This document shows positions 43,803 through 54,569 of a stretch of 64,000 nucleotides of DNA, in pieces. This stretch comes from CADEED01 sp963711635 (lineage in GTDB: Bacteria > Pseudomonadota > Gammaproteobacteria > Steroidobacterales > Steroidobacteraceae). Numbering within the stretch: position 1 is the stretch's first letter; each line of letters begins with the position of its first letter. The notes under the pieces are model-generated. The model saw only the letters and a list, made by a program, of their open reading frames with translations, ran no database searches and was not told the DNA's origin. The DNA lies in assembly GCA_963711635.1 (NCBI GenBank), contig CAVQEZ010000005.1, positions 620,001 through 684,000 of the forward strand, read 5' to 3'. Made by a program: the position numbers and the translations under genes.

Positions 43803-45031
43803 TCTCCTTCGGTGAAACCCTGCGGCTGGCCGGTCGCGCCTTGCGGCGGAATACGCTGCGCTCTTTTCTGACGACCTTGGGCATCATCATCGGTGTCGGC
43901 GCCGTCATCTTCATCCAGTCCATTGGCGAGGGTGCCAAGTCGCGCGTGCGCGCGCAGATCGAGAGCGCCGGAACCAACATCGTCATGCTGTTCTCGGGTG
44001 CGAGCCAGGGTCCGGGTGGCCGCGGCGGCGCGGGATCGCAGCCCACCATCACCTGGGAGGATCTGCGTGCCATCCAGACGGAGCTGCCCTCGGTGCGTGC
44101 CGTGGCGCCGCAGATCAACAGCAACCAGCCGGTCATTTCCGAGACCAACACCTGGAACACGCAGATCACCGGTACGACTCCGGATTACTTCGTCATCCGC
44201 AACTGGCCGGTGTCCGACGGCGCGCTGTTCACGGCCTCCGATCAGGCCAGCGCCGCGAAAGCGGCCGTCATCGGGCAAACCGCCGCCGAGAATCTGTTCG
44301 GGCCCGGCGTGGATCCCATCGGACAGATCATCCGCATCCGCGATGCTCCGTTCACCATCGTTGGTGTGTTGGAGCGCAAGGGCCAGAACGCCATGGGCAC
44401 GGATCAGGATGATTGCATCTTCATCCCGTTGTCCGCGTTTCAAACCCGGATGCAGCGCGGGCTGGGCAAGTTCGTGCCCGGACGCATTTCCATCAGCGCC
44501 GTGTCGCCCGAGGCGATTCCCGTGGTGCGTTACGAAGTGGGGCAGTTGCTGCGCGAACGGCATCGCCTGGGGCCGGACGACGAGGATGACTTCTCGACCA
44601 GCAGCATGGCCGAGATGACCAGCATGCTGACGTCGACGCAGGACACCCTGACCTTGCTGCTGTTCGCGATCGCGATGGTCTCGCTGGTGGTGGGCGGCAT
44701 CGGCGTCATGAACATCATGCTGGTGTCGGTGACCGAAAGAACGCGCGAGATCGGCATCCGCATGGCCGTGGGCGCGCAGCCCGCCGACATCCTGGCGCAG
44801 TTCCTGGTGGAGGCCGTGGTGCTGGCCGCCATTGGTGGCGCGCTGGGCGTGATTTTCGGCGTGGGCGCGGGGCGATTCATCGCGCCGCTGTTCGGCTGGA
44901 CCATGGAGACCAAGACGCAGATCGTGATCGTCGCGCTGGCGGTGAGCGCCGGCGTCGGCATCGTGTTCGGCCTGTATCCGGCCCGCAAGGCCTCGCGCCT
45001 GGATCCCATCGACGCGCTGCGATACGAATAG
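43799..45031 (+). CDS. MacB-type ABC transporter permease
   Basis: The 410-residue permease has the MacB layout: helix 1 (LRSFLTTLGIIIGVGAVIF), a periplasmic core at about 45-280 (MacB_PCD), and three C-terminal FtsX-type helices (LLLFAIAMVSLVVGGIGVMN, FLVEAVVLAAIGGALGVIF, AVSAGVGIVFGLYPARKASR). In MacB the ATPase is usually fused; here it is a separate gene, as in YknYZ-type systems. Start is the GTG at 43799. Confidence 0.95.
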   Translation: MISFGETLRLAGRALRRNTLRSFLTTLGIIIGVGAVIFIQSIGEGAKSRVRAQIESAGTNIVMLFSGASQGPGGRGGAGSQPTITWEDLRAIQTELPSVRAVAPQINSNQPVISETNTWNTQITGTTPDYFVIRNWPVSDGALFTASDQASAAKAAVIGQTAAENLFGPGVDPIGQIIRIRDAPFTIVGVLERKGQNAMGTDQDDCIFIPLSAFQTRMQRGLGKFVPGRISISAVSPEAIPVVRYEVGQLLRERHRLGPDDEDDFSTSSMAEMTSMLTSTQDTLTLLLFAIAMVSLVVGGIGVMNIMLVSVTERTREIGIRMAVGAQPADILAQFLVEAVVLAAIGGALGVIFGVGAGRFIAPLFGWTMETKTQIVIVALAVSAGVGIVFGLYPARKASRLDPIDALRYE

Positions 45032-45081
45032 CCGCGCGCGTATACTCGCGCGGTCACCCTGCTACGCGGAAACCTGTCGTC

Positions 45082-46434
45082 ATGATTTCACGTCGCCATC
45101 TATTGAAGACCGCGGCCGCGGGTGCGGTCGCGCCCTTGTTCGTGCCGTCGCGGGCCTTTGGCTCGAACAGCCGCATCACCGTGGGCCAGATCGGCCTGGG
45201 TCGCATTGCGCAGAGTCACGACATGCCTGGCGTCATCAAGTCGGAGCTGGCGGATTACCTGGCGGTCTGCGATCTCGACAGCCGGCGCGTGGCCGACGGC
45301 GTGAAGATCGTGGAGAAGTCCTACACGGACCGCGGCATGAGCGGCCCGAAGATCCGCACCTTCGACAATTACCGCGAGCTCATCGCGCGCAAGGACATCG
45401 ACGCGGTGGTCATCAGCACGCCGGATCACTGGCATGCCGAAGTGGCGCTGGCGGCGGTCGACGCCGGCAAGGACGTCTATCTACAGAAGCCCTTCACGAT
45501 GACGCACGCCGAGGGCGTGATCCTGCGCGACGCGGTGAGGCGCAATGGACGCATCCTGCAGGTGGGCAGCCAGCAGCGTTCCTGGGAGCAGTTCCGGCGC
45601 GCGGCCGAGCTGATCCGCTCGGGACGCATCGGCAATGTGCAACGCGTGGAGATCGGTCTCCCCACCGATCCGACCGCGCCCGACGCGCCGCCGGAAGCCG
45701 TGCCGGCGAACCTCGATTACGGCCAGTGGTTGGGCCCGACGCCGTTCAAGTACTACACGCTGATGCGCGTGCATCCGCAGACCGACTACAGCCGTCCGGG
45801 CTGGCTGCGCCACGAGGCGCATTGCCTGGGCATGATCACCGGCTGGGGTTCGCATCACTACGACACCATGCATTGGGCGCTGGAGTTCGAGAACACGGGC
45901 CCGAGCCGCGTGGAAGGCAAGGGCGAGTTCCCGGATCCGAATCGCATCTGGAACGTGCACGGTGCCTACGACGTGACGCTGCAGTATCCGAAGAACGTGG
46001 TGGTGAACGTTTCCGACAAGCACAACACCGGGCTCAAGTTCTTCGGCGATGAAGGCTGGCTCTGGGTGACGCGTGAGGGGACGGGTGCGACCTCGAGCGA
46101 CCCGGCTGCCAAGGGCGCAAACCTCCCGCCGCTGGATGCCAGTGACCCCAAGATCCTGGATCCGAAGGGTGTCACGCGGCCACTACTGGTGAGCAAGTCG
46201 CATCACCAGAACTGGCTGCAGTGCGTGCAGTCGCGCAAGACGCCGCTGGCACCGGCCGATGTCGCCCATCGCAGCAACTCGGCCTGCATCGTGAGCTGGA
46301 TCGCGATGAAGCTCGGTCGTCCGCTGGAGTGGGATCCGAAGGCCGAGAAATTCAAGAACGACGCGGAAGCCAATGCCATGCTGACGCGCGCGGAGCGCGC
46401 GCCGTACGGCGCGATCCAGCTCGCGAAGGCGTAA
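45082..46434 (+). CDS. Tat-exported Gfo/Idh/MocA oxidoreductase
   Basis: The 450-residue protein begins MISRRHLLKTAAAGAVAP, a twin-arginine signal, so it is exported folded, probably with NAD(P) already bound. The Rossmann domain (ITVGQIGLGRIAQSHDMPGV) and family catalytic Lys (VYLQKPFTMTHAEG) are present, followed by the C-terminal alpha/beta domain (GWGSHHYDTMHWALEFENTG). Periplasmic members such as glucose-fructose oxidoreductase keep a tightly bound cofactor and do intermolecular hydride transfer between sugars. The substrate is unknown. A TAA leads directly into repeat copy D. Confidence 0.88.
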   Translation: MISRRHLLKTAAAGAVAPLFVPSRAFGSNSRITVGQIGLGRIAQSHDMPGVIKSELADYLAVCDLDSRRVADGVKIVEKSYTDRGMSGPKIRTFDNYRELIARKDIDAVVISTPDHWHAEVALAAVDAGKDVYLQKPFTMTHAEGVILRDAVRRNGRILQVGSQQRSWEQFRRAAELIRSGRIGNVQRVEIGLPTDPTAPDAPPEAVPANLDYGQWLGPTPFKYYTLMRVHPQTDYSRPGWLRHEAHCLGMITGWGSHHYDTMHWALEFENTGPSRVEGKGEFPDPNRIWNVHGAYDVTLQYPKNVVVNVSDKHNTGLKFFGDEGWLWVTREGTGATSSDPAAKGANLPPLDASDPKILDPKGVTRPLLVSKSHHQNWLQCVQSRKTPLAPADVAHRSNSACIVSWIAMKLGRPLEWDPKAEKFKNDAEANAMLTRAERAPYGAIQLAKA

Positions 46435-46491
46435 AGGGGGCAGCCCCCTTCCCAGCAAAAGGGGTCAGCCCTCCGCGGGTTGCCCCATTTG
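46433..46491. repeat. Divergent paired palindromes (copy D)
   Basis: The first arm AAGGGGG-CAG-CCCCCTT (46434-46450) abuts the stop codon of the Tat oxidoreductase gene. A spacer CCCAGCAA and a degenerate second arm (AAAAGGGG...GCCCCATTT, 46457-46490) follow. Here the neighbouring genes are in tandem, not convergent, so the element is not restricted to convergent ends. Confidence 0.6.
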
Positions 46492-46619
46492 GAGCCGGTT
46501 TTCCGGCTCGCGCTTCGTCGCGGTGCAATTCGCAATCGAATTGGCGTAGAAAGCATGGCCGGTTCCTGCACGAATCTTGCAGTGTTCAGCGGATACCAAG
46601 AATCAAGAGGGCGCCCAAC

Positions 46620-49160
<2,541 letters not shown>

Positions 49161-49216
49161 CGGAAAAGGCACCGACGCGCGTCCCTGCCGGGTTCCGATC
49201 CCCTGAAGTAGACTGA

Positions 49217-49235
49217 CGCCGCCGCTTCGGCGGCG
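49217..49235 (+). terminator. Hairpin after glgP
   Basis: CGCCGCCG-CTT-CGGCGGCG is a perfect 8-bp stem with a 3-base loop, 57 bases after the glgP stop. There is no T-run behind it (TTGAGAG), so the strength is uncertain. Confidence 0.5.
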
Positions 49236-49242
49236 TTGAGAG

Positions 49243-49279
49243 TGGCCGTCAGGCCTGAGAATGGGCCGTCAGGCCTGAG
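49243..49279. repeat. Tandem 16-base direct repeat before the exported dehydrogenase
   Basis: GGCCGTCAGGCCTGAG occurs twice with a 20-21-base period (from 49244 and from 49264), the second copy running into the ribosome site GAGGAGGG. Each unit contains the palindrome AGGCCT. It may be a regulator-binding site or a local duplication. Confidence 0.55.
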
Positions 49280-49290
49280 GAGGGATGGGG

Positions 49291-50418
49291 ATGCAAGCAA
49301 TCAGATACGCCGGATTGTTAGTCGTGGCCGGCATGTTCGGCACGGCTTCGGCCAGGGAAACGCCCGCGCCGGATCCGAAAGCCGCGGAAATCATCAAGGA
49401 AATGGGACTGGCCGAAGCGCCCACCGCGCTGCGCGACGGTAAGGGGTGGAAGCCGCCGAAGAAGATCGTGCTCACCGGCATGGGCCCGCTCGAGCAGCTG
49501 CAGGCCGCCGCACCCGGGGTGGAGTTCGTAGTCGTCAGCGGGGTCGACCAGATGGTGGCGGCGGTCGCCGATGCCGACGCCATCGGCAGCGGCGACAACG
49601 TGGTCTGCGATCCGCGCGTGCTCGCGGCCGCGAGGAAGCTGCGCTGGGTGGCGGTGTATTCCGCGGGTGTCGAAGAATGCCTGGGCAAGCCCGAGGTGAA
49701 AAAGCCCGGCGTGGTCGTGACCAACATGCGCGCCATCGCCGGACCCGTGATGGCCGAGCACAGCATCGCGCTGATGTACGCGCTTTCGCGCAGCCTGCAG
49801 GTGTCCATTGGACGCCAGGCGCGCGGCGAGGGTTGGGGTGGCGGCTTCGCCGGCTCGCAGCCGCAGTCGATGACCGGCAAGACCATGCTCGTGGCCGGAC
49901 TCGGCGGCATCGGCCTCGAAGTGGCCGAGCGCGCGCATGCGCTGGGCATGAAGGTCATTGCCACGCGCAACAGCTCGCGCGAGGGGCCGAGCTATGTGAG
50001 CAAGGTTGGACTGGCGGACGAGTTGCCCGCCATGATCGGCGAGGCGGACGTGGTGGTCGCGGCCCTGCCGTTGGTTCCCGCCACCACCAATCTCTTCGAC
50101 GCCAGGATGTTCGCGCGGATGAAGAAGTCCGCGTTCTTCATCAATGTTGGCCGCGGCGGCAGCGTTGTCACCGATGATCTCGTGGCCGCGCTCAACAGTG
50201 GCACGATTGCCGGGGCGGGGCTGGACGTCACGGCGCCCGAGCCGCTGCCGAAGGATCACGCGCTCTGGAAGGCGAAGAACATCATCATCACGCCGCACAT
50301 GTCCGCGCAGTCGGACCTGGGGCAGGGCGCGCGCGCCATGATCTACCGCGAGCAGGTGCGGCGCTTCGCGTCGGGTGACAAGCTGCTGTCGGTGGTCGAT
50401 TTCAGCAAAGGTTACTAA
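49291..50418 (+). CDS. D-2-hydroxyacid dehydrogenase with a signal peptide
   Basis: GAGGAGGG ends one base before an ATG at 49285, so the ATG at 49291 is the better start (375 residues). Residues 1-20 (MQAIRYAGLLVVAGMFGTASA) form a signal peptide. The mature protein is a 2-hydroxyacid dehydrogenase: NAD-binding LVAGLGGIGLEVAERAHALG, NVGRGGSVVTDDLVAAL with the catalytic Arg region, the Glu in AGLDVTAPEPLP and the catalytic His in IIITPHMSAQS. Relatives reduce 2-oxo acids in the cytoplasm. An exported copy would need cofactor in the periplasm, unless the signal is not used. Confidence 0.85.
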   Translation: MQAIRYAGLLVVAGMFGTASARETPAPDPKAAEIIKEMGLAEAPTALRDGKGWKPPKKIVLTGMGPLEQLQAAAPGVEFVVVSGVDQMVAAVADADAIGSGDNVVCDPRVLAAARKLRWVAVYSAGVEECLGKPEVKKPGVVVTNMRAIAGPVMAEHSIALMYALSRSLQVSIGRQARGEGWGGGFAGSQPQSMTGKTMLVAGLGGIGLEVAERAHALGMKVIATRNSSREGPSYVSKVGLADELPAMIGEADVVVAALPLVPATTNLFDARMFARMKKSAFFINVGRGGSVVTDDLVAALNSGTIAGAGLDVTAPEPLPKDHALWKAKNIIITPHMSAQSDLGQGARAMIYREQVRRFASGDKLLSVVDFSKGY

Positions 50419-50462
50419 ACCGCCATTTCAGGGAATTCCATGACGGCCGTTGCGTCGCGCGC

Positions 50463-51905
50463 CTATCTACCGCGGGCGTATGCTTTCGTCAGACGGTAGA
50501 GGAATTCACGACCCTCGATCAGCGACTGCACGCGGATGCGCTCGTTGAGGCCGTGCGCATTGGTGGTGGCGCCGTCGCTGAACATGCCGGAGACGCCATA
50601 GGTCGGGATGCCCGCGGGCGTGAGGAAGCGACCGTCCGTGGCGCCGGCATTCATGGTGGGAATCACGGCGACGCCCGGAAACATCTCGCGGCTGAGCGCT
50701 TCGATGGGCCCCATGACCTCGCGCGACAGCGGCGGCGGCGCGCCGGGCGTCTCGGGCTTGGCCTGGAATTCCACCTTGACGCCGGGATCGTTGATGGCAG
50801 CGATGAGCGCCTGGCGGATCTCTTCCTGGTCGTGTCCGGGGAAGATGCGGCAATTCAAGTTGGCCGTGGCGCGCTGGGGCAGGGCATTGGGTGCGTGCCC
50901 GCCCTGGATCTGCGTCACCACGCAGTTGGTGCGCAGGATGGCATTCGACGACGGATCCTTCTTCAGGCGCTCGATGGCCGCGGCATCTCCCTTCGATGCG
51001 GCCACCATGTCCGCGCCCTTGGCACCGCCTTCGATGGCGCCAAACTTCTCGAAGTAGGCCCGTGAAGTGTCATTGAACTCCACCTGGAACTGGTGTGCTT
51101 CGATCCGGTCGAGCGCGTGCGCCAGCTGATTGATGGCATTGTCCGGCGTGGGTCGCGCGGAGTGGCCGCCCTTGTTGGCGGTCGACAGCGTGAAGTCCTG
51201 GTAGACCTTCTCGGCCGCGAGCACCGAGACATAACGATACGCGCCGGTCTGGTCGTCGTAGCGGCCGCCGCCGCCTTCGTTGAGTGCAAACGCAGCGTCG
51301 ATGAGGTCGCGATGATTCTCGACCAGGTAATTCACGCCGTTGAACACATTCGGCGTTTCCTCGCCGCAGGTCAGCGCCAGCTTGATTGCGCGCTTCGGCC
51401 GGTAGTTGTCTTTCTTGAAGCGCACCAGCATGTCGACGAACACGGCGGCCATGGCCTTGTCATCCGAGGAGCCGCGCGCGTAGAAGAAGCCGTCTTCCTC
51501 GACCAGCGTGAACGGGTCGCGCTTCCAGTCCGCGCGGTTCGCTTCCACCACGTCGATATGCGCCAGCAGCAGCAGGGGCTTCAGCTTCGCATCGCTGCCC
51601 GGCAGCAGCGCAATGAGGTTGCCCTGCTTGGGCCAGTCCGGCGGCACGACGACCTGCGCCTGCGCCTCGGAATAGCCCGCCGCCGTCAGGCGTGCCTTCA
51701 TGGCGTTGGCCGCGTCCGTGCAGGAACCGACGGATAACGTGGTGTTGATCTCCACCAGCTCCTCGTACAGCGCGCGGAATTCCGCCTCGCCCGCGCGCGC
51801 CTGCTTCGAGGCCGCGGTCTGGCGGCTGGCGGTGATCTCGGCGGCCGCAGACGTACCGATGAGTGCGCAGCACAGAAACGCGGCGAGCGCGGAGGTGCGG
51901 GTCAT
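50463..51905 (-). CDS. Exported M20-family metallopeptidase
   Basis: The start at 51905 has AAGGAATGAC before it and gives a signal peptide (MTRTSALAAFLCCALIGTSA). The 480-residue protein has the M20 zinc sites: LLLLAHIDVVEA (HxD), ARGSSDDKA, LTCGEETPN (Glu pair), and an inserted lid domain at about 220-340, followed by HGLNERIRV with the last His. M20 members are aminopeptidases, carboxypeptidases or amidohydrolases, usually on dipeptides or N-acyl amino acids. It precedes the enolase-type gene on the same strand. Confidence 0.88.
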   Translation of the reverse strand: MTRTSALAAFLCCALIGTSAAAEITASRQTAASKQARAGEAEFRALYEELVEINTTLSVGSCTDAANAMKARLTAAGYSEAQAQVVVPPDWPKQGNLIALLPGSDAKLKPLLLLAHIDVVEANRADWKRDPFTLVEEDGFFYARGSSDDKAMAAVFVDMLVRFKKDNYRPKRAIKLALTCGEETPNVFNGVNYLVENHRDLIDAAFALNEGGGGRYDDQTGAYRYVSVLAAEKVYQDFTLSTANKGGHSARPTPDNAINQLAHALDRIEAHQFQVEFNDTSRAYFEKFGAIEGGAKGADMVAASKGDAAAIERLKKDPSSNAILRTNCVVTQIQGGHAPNALPQRATANLNCRIFPGHDQEEIRQALIAAINDPGVKVEFQAKPETPGAPPPLSREVMGPIEALSREMFPGVAVIPTMNAGATDGRFLTPAGIPTYGVSGMFSDGATTNAHGLNERIRVQSLIEGREFLYRLTKAYARGR

Positions 51906-51916
51906 GTCATTCCTTG

Positions 51917-53206
51917 TCAGATGGAAGTCAGGACTTCCTGTTTTTCGATCTTGGCGGCATCGAACTCGATGCCGAATCCGGGTTTCTCGGGCAGCTGCAC
52001 GAGCCCATTCGTGGCGAGCGGCGGATCCTTCAGGAACCACAGCTTCTCCGGCACGTGGTTGATCAGGTATTCACCCACCGGGCAGACGGCCGGCGACTGG
52101 CTCGCAACGATCGCCAGCGCAGCGTGCACGTTGTGACAATGCGGCAGTAGTTTGACGCCGTGCACGGACGCCAGGTGCGCGATCTTCACGGTTTCGCTGA
52201 TGCCGCCGCACCACTCGGGATCCGCCTGCATGTATTGCAGCGCGTCCGCCTTGAAGAACTGCTCGACTTCCCAGCGCGTGTAGACGTGTTCGCCGGTGGC
52301 GATCGGTACTGCGGTCGCCTTGGAGAGCCGGATGAAGCTTTCCAGGTCCGCCATGGGCACGGCCTCTTCGAGAAACCATGGGCGGTACTGTTCGACCTTG
52401 CGGCACCACTCGATCGCATACTGCAGGTCCCAGCCCTGGTAGGCGTCGAATCCGAGCTCGACGTCATCGCCGACCGCGGCGCGCAGCTCGCGCATCAGCG
52501 CGACGTTCGAGTCCATGCCTTTGCGTCCGTCACTGGGCCCGTAGGCCAGGAACCACTTCTGGTGGACGAAGCCGTCCTTTTCGAGCTGTGCGGCGCGTTT
52601 GCCCGCGGCACCAGGCTCGACCGAGAAGCCCAGACAGCTGCCATACACCCGCACCGGCTGCTGCGTGGGGCCGCCCAACAATCGGAATACGGGCACGCCG
52701 AGGAATCTCGCGCGCAGGTCCCAGAGCGCGTTGTCGCAGTAGCTGATGCCCATCATGTAATGACTGGCACGCGCGTGGCGATTCGAACGGTACATCTGGT
52801 CCCAGAGCTTCTCGACGGCCAGCGCGTCCTGACCGATCAGCAGGCGGCGCAGCGGACCGAGAATCGTGGGCAGCGCTTCGTTGTCGACGTAGCCGTAGAT
52901 GCCTTCGTGGCCGCCCTTGGTGCGGATGCGCAGGTAGTGATGGCGTGCCGTGTAGGTTTCCTGGCGCGGCGCGCCTTCCTTGAAGGGCTGCGGCCGCCGA
53001 TCTGAATACAGGTGCAGCGGCTGGACCTGGTGCTGGCCTGTGACGCCGCGCGTGACCTCACGCGGGCCACTGAGGCGCAGGACATCGACCTCGGTGATGA
53101 CCAGGTCCGGCAGGTTCAGCGAAGCGGCGAGAATTTCGCGGTAGGGAAGGAGGAAAGCCAGCGCGGAGCCCGCGCCCAGGTGCGAAAGGAAGTCTCGACG
53201 TCGCAT
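51917..53206 (-). CDS. Exported mandelate racemase/muconate lactonizing-type enzyme
   Basis: The 429-residue product starts MRRRDFLSHLGAGSALAF, a twin-arginine signal. The rest is an enolase-superfamily barrel: N-terminal capping domain, lysine in FVHQKWFLAYGPSDG, metal ligands Asp in LGFDAYQGWD, Glu in PWFLEEAVPM and Glu in IATGEHVYTRW, and a late His in LLPHCHNVHAALA. It should abstract an alpha-proton from a carboxylate such as a sugar acid, as in D-galactonate or mandelate dehydratases. Export is unusual for the family. It is 11 bases upstream of the M20 gene start. Confidence 0.87.
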   Translation of the reverse strand: MRRRDFLSHLGAGSALAFLLPYREILAASLNLPDLVITEVDVLRLSGPREVTRGVTGQHQVQPLHLYSDRRPQPFKEGAPRQETYTARHHYLRIRTKGGHEGIYGYVDNEALPTILGPLRRLLIGQDALAVEKLWDQMYRSNRHARASHYMMGISYCDNALWDLRARFLGVPVFRLLGGPTQQPVRVYGSCLGFSVEPGAAGKRAAQLEKDGFVHQKWFLAYGPSDGRKGMDSNVALMRELRAAVGDDVELGFDAYQGWDLQYAIEWCRKVEQYRPWFLEEAVPMADLESFIRLSKATAVPIATGEHVYTRWEVEQFFKADALQYMQADPEWCGGISETVKIAHLASVHGVKLLPHCHNVHAALAIVASQSPAVCPVGEYLINHVPEKLWFLKDPPLATNGLVQLPEKPGFGIEFDAAKIEKQEVLTSI

Positions 53207-53239
53207 GCGCTGCTCTCTGATGCGAAGGGGAGCGCGAGC

Positions 53240-53779
53240 TTAGCGTGCCGCGAGGTCCTTGTAGAAGAACACCGTACTGCAGAAAGGTCCGTCGGGCATC
53301 AGCGCGTACTTCGGCACGCTGCCCACGCGTTGCCATCCGCCGCGTTCGTAAAGCCGTTCGGCCTCGGGACTCGCGGTATCCAGCACCAGCAGCGTGCGAC
53401 CGGCATCGAAAGCGGCGCGCTCCGCCGCCGCGAGCACCAGCGCGCCCACGCCGTGGCGCCTGGCACTCCGGCGCACCAGCATTTTTGAAATGTCGGCACG
53501 GTGTGGCTGGTTTTCCGGCGAGGCCCACACCGCCTGGGCCGTGCCCAGGATGTCGCCGCGCTCATCCTCGGCGACCACCAGCGCACGTTCGCCGCGTGCC
53601 AGACTTTCGGCCACGCCGCGCCAGTATCTTTCGGCCTTGGCACGCGTCATCGGCCACATGAAATTCACCGACGCGCCGCCTTCGACGCAGTCGACCAGTA
53701 CATCGCACAGCCTGTCGAGCTCATGCGGTCCGATGGATTCGAGGCGGCGAGCGCGCGGCATACTCATATGGCCCGGCAT
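53240..53779 (-). CDS. GNAT-family acetyltransferase
   Basis: The frame is open back to 53878 but the family match begins near MPRARRLESIGPHELDRL; starts at 53779, 53767 and 53761 are all possible and none has a strong ribosome site. From 53779 it is 179 residues. ISKMLVRRSARRHGVGALVL is the acetyl-CoA-binding loop (R/Q-x-x-G-x-G/A), followed by LVLDTASPEAERLYERGGWQ, typical of GNAT motif B. Substrate unknown. It lies 17 bases after the LytR-type regulator and reads in the same direction. Confidence 0.82.
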   Translation of the reverse strand: MPGHMSMPRARRLESIGPHELDRLCDVLVDCVEGGASVNFMWPMTRAKAERYWRGVAESLARGERALVVAEDERGDILGTAQAVWASPENQPHRADISKMLVRRSARRHGVGALVLAAAERAAFDAGRTLLVLDTASPEAERLYERGGWQRVGSVPKYALMPDGPFCSTVFFYKDLAAR

Positions 53780-53795
53780 TATATTCGAGTGAGCG

Positions 53796-54569
53796 TCAAG
53801 GCCGGGGCGTTCCCGGCCCCTCCATGACGGCAAGCAACCGCTCGCGGAACGCGCGCCCGATGGTGAGTTGAGTGCCATCGTTCAGGACCGCCACCTGTTC
53901 GCCGCGCGACCAGGGCAACAGCTCGCGCAGCCTCTCGATGTTGACCACCGCCGAGCGGTGCACGCGCACGAAACGCGCGGGATCGAGCCGTTCGCTGAGC
54001 GCGCGCAGGGTGTCGCGCATCATCAGTTTCTCGCGGCCGGCGTGGATCACCACGTAGTTGCCGGATGCTTCCAGCCAGTCGATTTCATCGACTTTGATGA
54101 ACACGACTCGTCCGCTCGAGTTGATGACCAGCCGCTGCGCATGGCCGCGCACGCGCCGCAAGTCGGCCATGACACCCGCGAGCGCGGTCGCCGCGCCCGC
54201 CGGCGCACGGATCTCGCGGCGCACGCGCTCGATGGCGCGCCGGAAGCGCTCTTCGTCGAAGGGTTTCAGCAGGTAGTCGAGGGCGCCGGCATCGAAGGCC
54301 CGCAGCGCATAGTCCTCGAATGCGGTGGCGAATACCACGAGCGGCATCGCGTCGGCACCGATCGCATCGACGACTTCGAAACCGTCGATATCCGGCATGC
54401 GTACGTCGAGGAACACCACCTGCGGCGCATGGTCGACGATGGCGCGAATGGCGGCGGCGCCGCCGGTGCACGGCTCGAGCAGCGTGAAATCCGCTTCAGT
54501 GGCGAGCAGGGACGCGATTCGCGTTCGCGCCCACGGCTCGTCGTCCACGATCAGCGTCCGGATGCTCAT
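53796..54569 (-). CDS. LytTR-family response regulator
   Basis: The 257-residue protein has a receiver (about 1-118; Asp in VVFLDVRMPDIDGFEVVDAI, Lys in LDYLLKPFDEERF) and a C-terminal LytTR DNA-binding domain (about 150-250; IDWLEASGNYVVIHAG, RFVRVHRSAVVNIERLREL). It is of the AlgR/LytR type and would bind direct repeats in target promoters. It overlaps the 3' end of its kinase gene by 74 bases. Confidence 0.93.
   Translation of the reverse strand: MSIRTLIVDDEPWARTRIASLLATEADFTLLEPCTGGAAAIRAIVDHAPQVVFLDVRMPDIDGFEVVDAIGADAMPLVVFATAFEDYALRAFDAGALDYLLKPFDEERFRRAIERVRREIRAPAGAATALAGVMADLRRVRGHAQRLVINSSGRVVFIKVDEIDWLEASGNYVVIHAGREKLMMRDTLRALSERLDPARFVRVHRSAVVNIERLRELLPWSRGEQVAVLNDGTQLTIGRAFRERLLAVMEGPGTPRP

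Noticed and set aside
53800..53818. GGCCGGG...CCCGGCC hairpin as a terminator
   Set aside because: It lies inside the last codons of the LytTR regulator gene and has no T-run; coding constraint explains it well enough.
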